64,000 nt of DNA from [Ruminococcus] torques ATCC 27756 (GTDB lineage: Bacteria; Bacillota; Clostridia; Lachnospirales; Lachnospiraceae): assembly GCF_000153925.1 (NCBI RefSeq), contig NZ_DS264382.1, forward strand, positions 1 to 64,000. The letters run 5' to 3'. The stretch's first letter is position 1. Every line of letters starts with the position of its first letter. The position numbers and the translations under genes were made by a program. The notes under the pieces were generated by a model. That model was given only the letters and a program-made list of their open reading frames with translations. It did no database searches and had not been told where the DNA came from. Shown one piece after another: positions 35,278 to 43,435 of the stretch.

Positions 35278-35748
35278 ATGATGCTGAGAGAACTGCGGAA
35301 ACAGAAAAAACTAACCCAAGCGGAATGTGCGAAATATTTAGGAGTGCCATTGCGTACTTATCAAAATTATGAAACTGATGCAGCTAAGCGTACGTCAATA
35401 AAATATTTGTATATGCTCGAAAAACTAGAACAATATGGATTTGTGGATGAAGATCATGGTATATTAAGCATACAGAAGATAAAAGATGTGTGTACCGATG
35501 TATTTGCAGATTATGATATAGAGTATTGTTATCTTTTTGGCTCTTATGCGAAAGGAAAAGCGACAGAAACTAGTGATGTAGATCTTTTAATTGGAACGTC
35601 GGTGTCCGGAATACATTTTTATGGTTTGGTAGAAGCAATAAGAGAAGGACTTCATAAAAGAGTTGATATTCTGAACCGTGAACAGCTAGAGTCTAATTTG
35701 GAATTGATAAATGAAATATTAAAGGATGGAATTAAAATTTATGGATAA
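35278..35748 (+). CDS. mntA: HTH-fused MntA-type nucleotidyltransferase antitoxin
   Basis: ATG at 35278 is chosen because GAGGTGG precedes it at six bases; an upstream ATG at 35263 overlaps this site. Residues 1-50 are an XRE-type helix-turn-helix (RELRKQKKLTQAECAKYLGVP). Residues about 65-156 are a minimal nucleotidyltransferase with LFGSYAKG and Asp100/Asp102 in TSDVDLLI, the metal-binding pair. MntA antitoxins neutralise HepT by attaching AMP to its active-site Tyr. The fused HTH suggests it also represses its own operon. It overlaps hepT by 8 bases. Confidence 0.88.
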   Translation: MMLRELRKQKKLTQAECAKYLGVPLRTYQNYETDAAKRTSIKYLYMLEKLEQYGFVDEDHGILSIQKIKDVCTDVFADYDIEYCYLFGSYAKGKATETSDVDLLIGTSVSGIHFYGLVEAIREGLHKRVDILNREQLESNLELINEILKDGIKIYG

Positions 35749-36091
35749 TAAGAAGACTGACCAATATTATATTGATAAGATTATTACAGACCTCACTTTT
35801 ATTAGAACACATACAGAGAGCCTGTCAAAATCGAAATTGGAAGAGGATGAGATTCTTGTTGATTCTATTATGTTTCGGCTAATACAGGTGGCAGAAAATT
35901 CCGAGAAATTGACAGAAAAATTTAAAAAAACATATCCATCCATTCCGTGGAGAGCTATTAAAGGATTGCGGAATCGAATTGTACATGAATATGGAAATGT
36001 AGACCTTACGATTGTATATGATACGGTAAAAAAAGATATACCGGAATTGATCGGAATATTGGAAGGAATCTGCCGTTGCAAAAAAGAATAA
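35741..36091 (+). CDS. hepT: HepT-type HEPN toxin (RNase)
   Basis: The start is taken at ATG 35741, which overlaps the end of the antitoxin gene; ATG at 35726 in the same frame is possible. The 116-residue helical protein has the HEPN catalytic motif R-X4-H-X-Y as R77-NRIV-H82-E-Y84 in LRNRIVHEYG. In characterised pairs this motif makes an RNA-cleaving toxin and its Tyr is the target of AMP transfer by MntA. All key residues are present, so the toxin is predicted active. Confidence 0.9.
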   Translation: MDNKKTDQYYIDKIITDLTFIRTHTESLSKSKLEEDEILVDSIMFRLIQVAENSEKLTEKFKKTYPSIPWRAIKGLRNRIVHEYGNVDLTIVYDTVKKDIPELIGILEGICRCKKE

Positions 36092-36097
36092 AAAGTT

Positions 36098-36148
36098 CCC
36101 TGACAGCGAGATGCAAAAGAAACATCTGCGGCGGTCAGGGGATTTTTT
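36098..36148. terminator. Bidirectional terminator between hepT and the convergent regulator (copy 2 of the 51-bp duplication)
   Basis: The sequence is base-for-base the same as 34923-34973, including the stem CCCTGAC/GTCAGGG, the loop and T6. Its end overlaps the stop codon of the minus-strand XRE gene. Confidence 0.9.
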
Positions 36149-37583
36149 ATTTACTGTATTCTTGAATCAGATCGTGTATTTTTCTATAAGCTTCTTCAGA
36201 TGTGAAGAATATTTCATCGTCAAGCGTATCGCAAAAATCAAAAAATGTAAAAAGCAGTCCGGGTTCTTCGATGTTCAGGTAGATCATCCGGTCTGTATTT
36301 GAAGTCTGAAACATGAAATAGCCGTACTGGCGTCCGGCAAAGAGGTAAAATTCATGGTCGATCATGCCGATCGCCCGCTTCAAAAGCCGATTATGCTCGT
36401 TGAGCATGGAGTTTGCCAACTGCCGAATCAGAAAGAGGCGATCGCTTAAGTTCAGCGGAGTATATGCATATGCAGGATACTCTCCGACGCGGCCGGTATT
36501 TAAAAACTTTCTTATTCCTTCGATAGAACAGATAAACGTAAGGTCGGCAGAAGCGGGAATTGATTGAAGTTCATGTAAATAGTTCTGAAGTCTGTCGAGA
36601 AGTTCGCTTCGGTGTGGAAGATCTTTTACAATGTAAGTCTCTAACATGTCTCTTGTCAAAAACCTTGTCAGGCACGGAAGCATTTGAAAGAAATAACCTT
36701 CGGTTATGTTCTGCATTGTATTTTCGACATACTGTATTTGTCCGCCTAAATCTGTGACCGGGCGAAGCAGGGGTGTTGTCTGCGCCAGGTACTGACTGAA
36801 CAGATAGGAAAATAATTTTAGTGACTCCGGGTCTTTAGTAATAAAGCCGGACTGCATATCTGAAGAAATCAGACAGGCATATTCAGTAGTGATAACCGCA
36901 TAAGGAAATAAAGCAAACGCTGAAGTTACGGCATCAATATCATCATAGTAATAGTAACAGTTATATTGATAATGATTACTGTACAGAGGAAGAATATTTC
37001 TCAGGCAGTTCAGATTATAATTTTGCCGTGCAAATGACACGTTCTGGTTATTGTTCAGGCAGATAATGTGATCGATGTCTACAGAAGAGGACGCATAACC
37101 ACCTGCTGTAAGAATGTTCATAAGAAACGTGTAATCCGGCTGGATGAGCAGACTGATCTTTCCACCTGATTTTTTCAGTTCCGAGGCGATGATGTAAAGG
37201 AGCGAGCGATTGATCTCAAGATGAGAATGAAGCAAGGTAGCATTGTCGGCGTAATCGGACGCATTGGAAGGTGAAGTTGCCGGAAGCTGCAGTGTCGGAA
37301 TACGGAATTCTTCAAAAAACTGTTGTACGGCTTTTCTCCTGTAATAGTTTTCGCGTCCGATCAGGGCAATGTGATATGATTCTTCCATATCGGCCTGTTC
37401 TGAAGGCGACAAATGCATAAATTTACACATTTTTTCTACCATTTCTAAAGAAGACGGTTTTCGTTGCCCTTTTATAATCTTGTACATATTGGATCGATCC
37501 AAATTACAGTATTGGGCAAGAGCGTAAGTTTTGATGTTTTTATTGTGGATATGTTCTGATAATAATGTCGCAAAATCCGGCAT
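36147..37583 (-). CDS. XRE-type HTH transcriptional regulator with large C-terminal domain
   Basis: ATG at 37583 with AGAGGGAGA upstream gives a 478-residue protein; the frame stays open further upstream but lacks a ribosome site there. Residues about 1-65 are a Cro/cI-like HTH (LLSEHIHNKNIKTYALAQYCNLDRSNMYKIIKGQRKPSS). The remaining 400 residues are alpha/beta-rich with no motif I can name. Such proteins sense a ligand or partner through the C domain. It is divergent from the protease gene that opens the secretion locus, with a shared 250-bp promoter region, so regulation of that locus is a reasonable inference. Confidence 0.75.
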   Translation of the reverse strand: MPDFATLLSEHIHNKNIKTYALAQYCNLDRSNMYKIIKGQRKPSSLEMVEKMCKFMHLSPSEQADMEESYHIALIGRENYYRRKAVQQFFEEFRIPTLQLPATSPSNASDYADNATLLHSHLEINRSLLYIIASELKKSGGKISLLIQPDYTFLMNILTAGGYASSSVDIDHIICLNNNQNVSFARQNYNLNCLRNILPLYSNHYQYNCYYYYDDIDAVTSAFALFPYAVITTEYACLISSDMQSGFITKDPESLKLFSYLFSQYLAQTTPLLRPVTDLGGQIQYVENTMQNITEGYFFQMLPCLTRFLTRDMLETYIVKDLPHRSELLDRLQNYLHELQSIPASADLTFICSIEGIRKFLNTGRVGEYPAYAYTPLNLSDRLFLIRQLANSMLNEHNRLLKRAIGMIDHEFYLFAGRQYGYFMFQTSNTDRMIYLNIEEPGLLFTFFDFCDTLDDEIFFTSEEAYRKIHDLIQEYSK

Positions 37584-37833
37584 AATCTTAATCTCCCTCT
37601 CACATGTTTTCCTCGGTAAAAAAGAATACTCCCACATGGCAAAATACCAGGGGGGGGTATTACTTTTTGAAAGACAAACTAATACAGGATAATTATATAA
37701 AAGCAAATATAAAAAATCTATAAAAATCCGACAAAAAAGCTGACCACAAAGGTTGACACATCTTTGAGAACAAAGGAAAACCCTATATTATACATATAAT
37801 GACAAATATTATATGTAGCAGGAGGAAGAGATT
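37584..37833. promoter_or_regulatory. Divergent promoter region with inverted repeat and G8 tract
   Basis: For the plus strand, TTGAGA (37764-37769), 16 bases and TATTAT (37786-37791) form a promoter. ACATATAAT (37792-37800) and ATTATATGT (37808-37816) are a perfect inverted repeat between the -10 and the AGGAGG ribosome site, so it could be an operator or an mRNA hairpin. A run of eight G (37650-37657) flanked by ATACC/GGTAT lies 67 bases upstream of the regulator start. Confidence 0.6.
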
Positions 37834-39522
37834 ATGGGTAAAAAACTAACGAAAAAACTGTTGGTATTTCTTACACTCATGTGCATGATCATCGGCATGA
37901 ATGTATCGGTATCAGCAGAAACTGGATCGACGGGAAATACCAAAGCGATAAGCGCTGCGGAAAATCCGGCGGACGGAACGCTTCAGGTATGGCTTGAGTA
38001 TGAAGATGATAACGGAAACAGTGTAGCGTTGTCAGGCGGAAGCTGCTTTTTGATCAATGAAGAGTATGTACTTTCCAACTATCATATTTTCAATTTGAAT
38101 GAAGAGATTGCTCCTGGTGTGACGATCAGAAGCGCGGCAATGGAAACGTTGGGATTATCCGAATTAAAAGACAACGATCCGCATCTGAAGATCAGAGTAT
38201 ATGCGAACCGTGACATGAGCGTGCTGGCAACGATCCATGACAGTGTGCAGAGTCAGACGATGGACTATGTAGCAATGAAACTGTCGGATAAGATTTATGA
38301 CAGAAAACCGCTTGCTTTGGGAGACAGCAGTACAGTTCAGCAGACACAGACAGTAAACGCATACGGATTCCCGGAAGACTCGATCGAAAATAAAGAGTTT
38401 AATACGGCGGCTGACGTATCTGCAACAGACGGAACGATTTCTAAGCTGACAGTCGGAGGAAGAGCTGATTTCTTCGAGCACACTGCACAGCTTAACCATG
38501 GAAATTCCGGCGGTCCTCTTGTAGATTCCAACAAGTCGGTAATCGGTGTTAATACATTTACATATGGAAACAGCTCAGATCAGAAATACTACGCAGTACA
38601 GATCAACGCGATCAAGAGTGGTCTTGACACATTCGGTATCTCCTATATTAATGCAGGGGCACAGGCAACAACACAGACTCCTGATGAAGAAGAGCCGGAA
38701 GAAAAAGAAGGACCGGACGCAGATCTTGTAACAGCGCTTAAGAGTGAAATTACAAAGGCGAAAGCAGTTGATACGAAAAATTACACAGAAGAAAGTGTAA
38801 AAGTTCTCAACGATACAATCTCAGAAGCAGAAAAAGTTGCGAACGATACAGAGGCTACAGACGCACAGGTGACATCGGCAACATCAGATGTAAAAGCTGC
38901 TGTTGAAAATCTGGAAGAAAAAAGCGGAATGAACTTCCTGTTGATCGGCGGAATCGCAGCAGGAGTGATCGTTGTTGTAGTAGTAATCATTATTATCGTA
39001 GTTTCTTCTAACAGCAAGAAGAAAAAGAAAGCACAGGCAGGAAACGGAAATGTTCCTCCGTCAGGAATGCCTCAGCAGCCGAACGGAGCTGTAGTACCTC
39101 CGAACCGTGCACCGGAACAGCCGAAAGCGCCTTACGCACAGCCGTATCAGGCAGAGCCGGATGGAGCAGGCGAGACTACTTTGCTTGATTCGGGAGCAGG
39201 CGAAACAACGTTACTTAACGGAGCAGGAAGCGCTTATCTGATCAGAAAGAAAAACGGTGAGAAGATTACGATCAATTCACAGAACTTTGCAATCGGAAAA
39301 GAAAGAAGAAGAGTGAACTATTGTATTTCCGATAATACTTCTGTCAGCAGATATCATGTAGTGATCACAAAGAAAGGTTCTGATTACTATGCGGCAGATC
39401 AGAAGTCAAGCAACTTCACGTTTGTAAACGGAGTTCAGTTAAATCCATATCAGGAAACACTGCTGACAGACAGATCGACATTGAAGATTTCGGATGAAGA
39501 ATTTGAATTTCATGCATCATGA
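37834..39522 (+). CDS. Trypsin-like serine protease with FIVAR-like region, membrane helix and cytoplasmic FHA domain
   Basis: Signal peptide residues 1-28 (cleavage near VSA) lead into a chymotrypsin-fold protease with His84 (LSNYHIF), Asp144 (TMDYVAM) and Ser225 (NHGNSGGPL). A helical FIVAR-like stretch (about 295-360) and a membrane helix (about 366-390) follow. A Pro/Gln-rich cytoplasmic segment comes next with two GETTLL motifs (near 447 and 458). The C-terminal FHA domain (about 468-562) has IGKERR, SVSRYHVVI and NFTFVNG. FHA domains bind phosphothreonine, so the inner tail can dock to a kinase-modified partner or its own ETTLL. Outside, the protease may process secreted or surface proteins. 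It heads the secretion locus. Confidence 0.88.
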   Translation: MGKKLTKKLLVFLTLMCMIIGMNVSVSAETGSTGNTKAISAAENPADGTLQVWLEYEDDNGNSVALSGGSCFLINEEYVLSNYHIFNLNEEIAPGVTIRSAAMETLGLSELKDNDPHLKIRVYANRDMSVLATIHDSVQSQTMDYVAMKLSDKIYDRKPLALGDSSTVQQTQTVNAYGFPEDSIENKEFNTAADVSATDGTISKLTVGGRADFFEHTAQLNHGNSGGPLVDSNKSVIGVNTFTYGNSSDQKYYAVQINAIKSGLDTFGISYINAGAQATTQTPDEEEPEEKEGPDADLVTALKSEITKAKAVDTKNYTEESVKVLNDTISEAEKVANDTEATDAQVTSATSDVKAAVENLEEKSGMNFLLIGGIAAGVIVVVVVIIIIVVSSNSKKKKKAQAGNGNVPPSGMPQQPNGAVVPPNRAPEQPKAPYAQPYQAEPDGAGETTLLDSGAGETTLLNGAGSAYLIRKKNGEKITINSQNFAIGKERRRVNYCISDNTSVSRYHVVITKKGSDYYAADQKSSNFTFVNGVQLNPYQETLLTDRSTLKISDEEFEFHAS

Positions 39523-39582
39523 TCTAAACGATAAAAGCGCTGATTATAATTGACAAAAGAGTAAAGGGCAGTGAGAGGCAGA

Positions 39583-40368
39583 ATGGGATTTTTAAGTGTT
39601 GTACATAGTGACAGAGGAATTAAAAAGAATACGAATCAGGATTCTGTCTTAATCAAAGAGGCATCCACAGACTACGGCGACGTTATGCTTGCTGTAGTTT
39701 GTGATGGAATGGGCGGTCTTGCCAAAGGTGAGGTCGCCAGCGCCGCTTTGATCAAGGCATTTTCTATGTGGTTTGAAGTTCAGTTTCCGGAACTTCTTTA
39801 TCGGAGAAGGACGGCTGATGGGATTAACCGTATGGAATTGGAAAACGAAATAAATAAACTGATCCTTGATGTAAATCAAAGAATCGCCGATCACGGAAAG
39901 ATTTCCCATATTGCGATGGGAACAACTGCGGCGGTACTTCTGATGGCAGAAGGGAAATATTATACGATGAATGTGGGCGACTCCAGAGTCTATAAAATTG
40001 ACGGACAGGGGATGACTCAGTTGACAAAAGATCAGACGTTTGTACAAAAAGAGATTGACGCAGGGAGAATGACGCCGGATGAGGCGAGAGTGCATCCGCA
40101 GCGGAACGTACTTCTTCAATGCGTCGGAGCAAGCGAGGTGATCATTCCGGAGTTTACACAGGGAGAATATAAGTCGGGCGAAGTTTATATGCTCTGCTCT
40201 GACGGATTTCGCCATGTGATCACGGAAGAGGAATTTTATAAATTGATAGATCCTGAAAAAATGGAGACGGAAAGAGCGCTGAAAGACGCAGCGGTCTATT
40301 GTACGGAATTGAATAAATCACGTCAGGAGAAAGATAATATTTCAGTCATTCTCCTTAAGGTGTGTTAG
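39583..40368 (+). CDS. PP2C-family Ser/Thr protein phosphatase
   Basis: ATG at 39583 is taken as start (MGFLSVVHSDRGIKKNTNQDS), not GTG at 39571. The 261-residue enzyme has the metal-binding motifs DSVL, VVCDGMGGLAKGEVAS, GTTAAVLL, MNVGDSRVYKI, LCSDGFRHV and the terminal EKDNISVILLKV. It removes phosphate from Ser/Thr and is placed directly before the first kinase, the usual phosphatase-kinase pair (like PrpC-PrkC). Its likely targets are the kinases and the ETTLL proteins of the locus. Confidence 0.95.
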   Translation: MGFLSVVHSDRGIKKNTNQDSVLIKEASTDYGDVMLAVVCDGMGGLAKGEVASAALIKAFSMWFEVQFPELLYRRRTADGINRMELENEINKLILDVNQRIADHGKISHIAMGTTAAVLLMAEGKYYTMNVGDSRVYKIDGQGMTQLTKDQTFVQKEIDAGRMTPDEARVHPQRNVLLQCVGASEVIIPEFTQGEYKSGEVYMLCSDGFRHVITEEEFYKLIDPEKMETERALKDAAVYCTELNKSRQEKDNISVILLKVC

Positions 40369-40379
40369 AGGATAAATAT

Positions 40380-42125
40380 ATGCTGGAAATAGGATCAATT
40401 ATAGACGGTAAATACAAAATACTGAATAAGATCGGTCAGGGCGGAATGAGCGTCGTTTATCTTGCGATGAATGAAAGAGCGAATAAACAATGGGCGATCA
40501 AAGAAGTCCGAAAAGACGGCGTGAAAGATTACGAAGTTGTACGGCAGGGACTGATCGCGGAAACCGATATTTTGAAACGGTTAAATCATCCGCATTTACC
40601 GAGTATCATCGATGTGATCGACAGGGAGGATACGTTCCTGATCGTAATGGATTATATCGAAGGAAAGGCGCTCGATTACTGGCTGAAAAAAGAAGGCGCG
40701 CAGCCGCAGGAACGGGTTGTGGAATGGGCGAAACAGATCTGTGATGTGTTCGGGTATCTTCATTCGAGGAAACCGCCGATCATTTACAGAGACTTAAAAC
40801 CGGCGAACGTCATGCTGAAGCCGGACGGGCAGATCATGATCATCGACTTCGGAACGGCCCGCGAATTTAAAGAGACAAGTATTGAAGATACGTCTTGTCT
40901 CGGAACGCAGGGATATGCAGCGCCCGAACAGTACGGCGGGCATGGGCAGACGGACGCCCGTACTGATATTTATACGCTGGGTGCGACGATGTACCATTTG
41001 CTGACGGGACATAATCCAAGTCTTCCGCCGTACGAGATGTATCCGATCCGAAGATGGAATCCGGCGCTCTCGTCAGGATTGGAAGAAATCGTACTGAAAT
41101 GTACGCAGAGAAATCCGAACGACCGTTATCAGTCGTGCGCGGAACTGATGTACGCGCTGGAGCATTACGGAGAATTAGATCAGGAATACCGGAAACGGCA
41201 GATGAGGAAATGGCGGACGTTCGTTGCAATGTGTTCGCTGACTGCCGCATCACTTCTCGGATGCGTCGGATTTAAAGTCGGGGAGACGATGACGACAAAG
41301 AGCAGTTATGAAGGATATATAAAAGAGGCGGCGAACTCGCCGGAACAAAGTGAACGGGAAAAATATTATACAGATGCAATTAAGATAGACCCTCGAAGAG
41401 GAGAAGCGTATCACAATCTTTTGCAGTTATGCATCCGCGGAGCAGACGGGTCGGAAAATGATTTTGACAGAGAAGAGACAGCGCGGCTTACGTCGGTTCT
41501 TGGATATAAAGGCAGCGGAAACCGGACAAATGAAAGTTATTTTGAAGGAAATAAAGAAGAATACGACGAATTCGCTTTTCAAATGGGACTGGCGTACTTT
41601 TATTCATATGAGGGAGGAGAAAAGAGCGGAAAATCAATGTCTCAAACATGGTTTGAAAAAGCGGCGGAAAGCGAAAGCCTCGATAAAGATAAAAAGGAAT
41701 TGTCGAAAAGATTCGCAAGTATCGCGGCGTACTATGCTTCTCTTGATTCAGTGGATGAGAGCGGATACAGCACAACTTCTTACGGAGACTACTGGATCGA
41801 TCTTGTCAGTCTGACGGACGGAGATCTTACAAGTGTGGTAAATCCTGAGACAGCTCTTGTAATGTATAAAGAACTTGTATACAGGATCGACGAAAACGCA
41901 CTTGATTTCAAACGTGCGGGAGTGACAAAAGGCGAACTTCTGGGAGAACTCGAAGAAACGAAAAAGACGCTGGAGACAACGTCGTTTGCATCGACGAATG
42001 CAAATCAGACGGATATCAACGAGCAGAAAAAACAGGAGATTCTGAACAATATCAGCAGCGCGAAAGAGCATGTGCAGGTAGCATTTGAATCCCGGGGAAC
42101 AGGAGGGGATGCTGATGCAGAGTGA
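40380..42125 (+). CDS. Membrane Ser/Thr protein kinase (PknB/PrkC-like kinase domain)
   Basis: ATG at 40380 follows TAGAGGA. The kinase domain (residues about 10-260) has the glycine loop GQGGMSVV, Lys41, Glu61, catalytic Asp138 in YRDLKPAN and DFG at 156-158, so it is predicted active. A membrane helix (TFVAMCSLTAASLLGCVGF) lies near 282-300. The external region (about 300-581) is helical and TPR-like, not the PASTA repeats of PrkC. It should phosphorylate Thr in the adjacent FHA-linked proteins. The gene ends 11 bases inside the ETTLL-repeat protein gene. Confidence 0.95.
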   Translation: MLEIGSIIDGKYKILNKIGQGGMSVVYLAMNERANKQWAIKEVRKDGVKDYEVVRQGLIAETDILKRLNHPHLPSIIDVIDREDTFLIVMDYIEGKALDYWLKKEGAQPQERVVEWAKQICDVFGYLHSRKPPIIYRDLKPANVMLKPDGQIMIIDFGTAREFKETSIEDTSCLGTQGYAAPEQYGGHGQTDARTDIYTLGATMYHLLTGHNPSLPPYEMYPIRRWNPALSSGLEEIVLKCTQRNPNDRYQSCAELMYALEHYGELDQEYRKRQMRKWRTFVAMCSLTAASLLGCVGFKVGETMTTKSSYEGYIKEAANSPEQSEREKYYTDAIKIDPRRGEAYHNLLQLCIRGADGSENDFDREETARLTSVLGYKGSGNRTNESYFEGNKEEYDEFAFQMGLAYFYSYEGGEKSGKSMSQTWFEKAAESESLDKDKKELSKRFASIAAYYASLDSVDESGYSTTSYGDYWIDLVSLTDGDLTSVVNPETALVMYKELVYRIDENALDFKRAGVTKGELLGELEETKKTLETTSFASTNANQTDINEQKKQEILNNISSAKEHVQVAFESRGTGGDADAE

Positions 42126-42870
42126 ACAGATCATCAATATACTTCATATCGGATTTATTATCTGTCTTGTGCTGACAATTTTATTTGCGGCGCTGAGCGT
42201 TTTCTTTTTCTTTCAATTTAAAATACGCGATGTGTTTAACGCTATCACGGGAAGGGCGCAGCGAAAGAGCGTTCAGCAGATGGAAGAAGAAAATGCAAAG
42301 ACAGGAAAGTTAAGACAGGATTATTATTCCGCGCCGACAAGTTCAGACCTTTATACGACGCCAAGCGGAAGGATACCTCCGGTTATGTCTGCGCAGCAGG
42401 CAGCAGGCGGACAGGCAGACGGCGCGGCGTACACAGAACAAGTTTACCATTCGGCAGATCCGGAAGGAAGAGAACATACAATGCAGCTTCACACAGCACA
42501 GCAGGCAGCGTCTGATAACGGAGGAAGTGAAGCGACAACTTTGCTGAACGGCGGAAGCGAAGAAACGACTCTGCTGAACAGCGGAAGCGAAGAAACGACT
42601 CTGTTGAACAGCGGAAGTGAAGAGACGACTCTGCTGAACAGCGGAAGCGAAGAAACGACTCTGTTGAACAGCGGAAGTGAAGAAACGACATTGCTCAACA
42701 GCAGAAACGGCGGCACAACGGCACAAAGAAATGCCGGATTCGGAGAAACAACTTTATTGACGCCGGAAATGGAAGCATCGTTTGTTCAGGCAAAGACAAA
42801 TGAAAAACCGGAATGGAATTTCGTTATTAAAAAAGAAATTATGGAAATCCATACGAATGAGATCATTTAA
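42115..42870 (+). CDS. Single-pass membrane protein with tandem ETTLL phospho-acceptor-like repeats
   Basis: ATG at 42115 is eight bases after AGGAGG. One membrane helix (HIGFIICLVLTILFAALSVFFFF, about 9-31) is followed by a disordered cytoplasmic tail. From about residue 135 it carries ETTLLNS-containing 10-residue repeats: one ATTLLN, five of the form GSEETTLLNS, and a final FGETTLLTPE. FHA domains recognise phosphothreonine, and the ETT motif of GarA/OdhI is the best-known FHA-linked phosphorylation site. The tail therefore looks like a multivalent phospho-scaffold for the kinase next door and the FHA proteins of the locus. No enzyme motif is present. Confidence 0.75.
   Translation: MQSEQIINILHIGFIICLVLTILFAALSVFFFFQFKIRDVFNAITGRAQRKSVQQMEEENAKTGKLRQDYYSAPTSSDLYTTPSGRIPPVMSAQQAAGGQADGAAYTEQVYHSADPEGREHTMQLHTAQQAASDNGGSEATTLLNGGSEETTLLNSGSEETTLLNSGSEETTLLNSGSEETTLLNSGSEETTLLNSRNGGTTAQRNAGFGETTLLTPEMEASFVQAKTNEKPEWNFVIKKEIMEIHTNEII
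42522..42705 (+). repeat. In-frame 30-bp tandem repeats encoding GSEETTLLNS
   Basis: About six near-identical 30-base units lie head to tail with no spacers. Variation is mostly silent (AGC/AGT, GAA/GAG, CTG/TTG), so the peptide is more conserved than the DNA. Confidence 0.9.
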
Positions 42871-43435
42871 AGAAAACAAAAAAGATATTAATCGATTTAT
42901 CTTGCAGCAGAAAGAAGGAAACAGATTGAAACCAAGAACAGTAAAAAAAGGATTTCTCGGTGTGATGGGATTATTTCTCCTGTCTGCACTGACTCCGGCG
43001 CTGATTCCGTTTGCCGTTGACAAAAACGGCGATCTTACACAGATCGGATATGCGGCGGGGGCGTTGTTTTGGCTCGGTCTTCTGCTCGGGATCGCAGCAT
43101 ATTTGTTTTTGGCGAGAAAGGCGAAGCCTCTGACAGAACAGGCAGGAAAACGGAAACTTCCGTCAGTGATCTGCTTTTTCAGTAATACGCCTGCGATTGC
43201 GGCAGACGCAGTTATGATCGTGTCGATCGCAGCGACAATCTATTGTGCGCTTCATATCGAAGTGAATGATTTTCTGGCAATTACGGCGCTGGTATTTGCG
43301 CTTGCAGGGGTTTATGCACATTTTCTGTTTAACGGAAACGTGTATTTCTATATATGGAACAGCCGGAACAGACAGAGGAAGAGACAGACAAAAGAACGGC
43401 AAAACAAAGAAGAACAGGAAGGGATGAAAGCATGA
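42857..43435 (+). CDS. Four-helix membrane protein of the secretion locus
   Basis: ATG at 42857 overlaps the preceding gene by 14 bases. The 192-residue protein has a basic N-terminal tail, about four membrane helices (FLGVMGLFLLSALTPALIPF, AAGALFWLGLLLGIAAYLFL, AVMIVSIAATIYCALHI, FLAITALVFALAGVYAHFLF) and a very basic end (NRQRKRQTKERQNKEE). I do not recognise it. The four-base overlap with the next, very large gene suggests coupled synthesis, perhaps as its membrane partner. Confidence 0.65.
   Translation: MRSFKENKKDINRFILQQKEGNRLKPRTVKKGFLGVMGLFLLSALTPALIPFAVDKNGDLTQIGYAAGALFWLGLLLGIAAYLFLARKAKPLTEQAGKRKLPSVICFFSNTPAIAADAVMIVSIAATIYCALHIEVNDFLAITALVFALAGVYAHFLFNGNVYFYIWNSRNRQRKRQTKERQNKEEQEGMKA

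Noticed and set aside
37584-37706. N-terminal extension of the XRE regulator by 41 residues
   Set aside because: The extension crosses the G8 tract, has no ribosome site and lacks HTH-like sequence; ATG at 37583 with AGAGGGAGA is better.
42522-42705. A regular 30-bp repeat that could be mistaken for a CRISPR array
   Set aside because: The units are contiguous, have no spacers and are in frame within a protein gene; no cas genes are nearby.
42343-42726. Long antisense frames across the ETTLL repeats
   Set aside because: They are produced by the repeat itself in all frames (strings of SSLPLF and FASAVQQSR), have no ribosome sites and lie against a well-supported gene.
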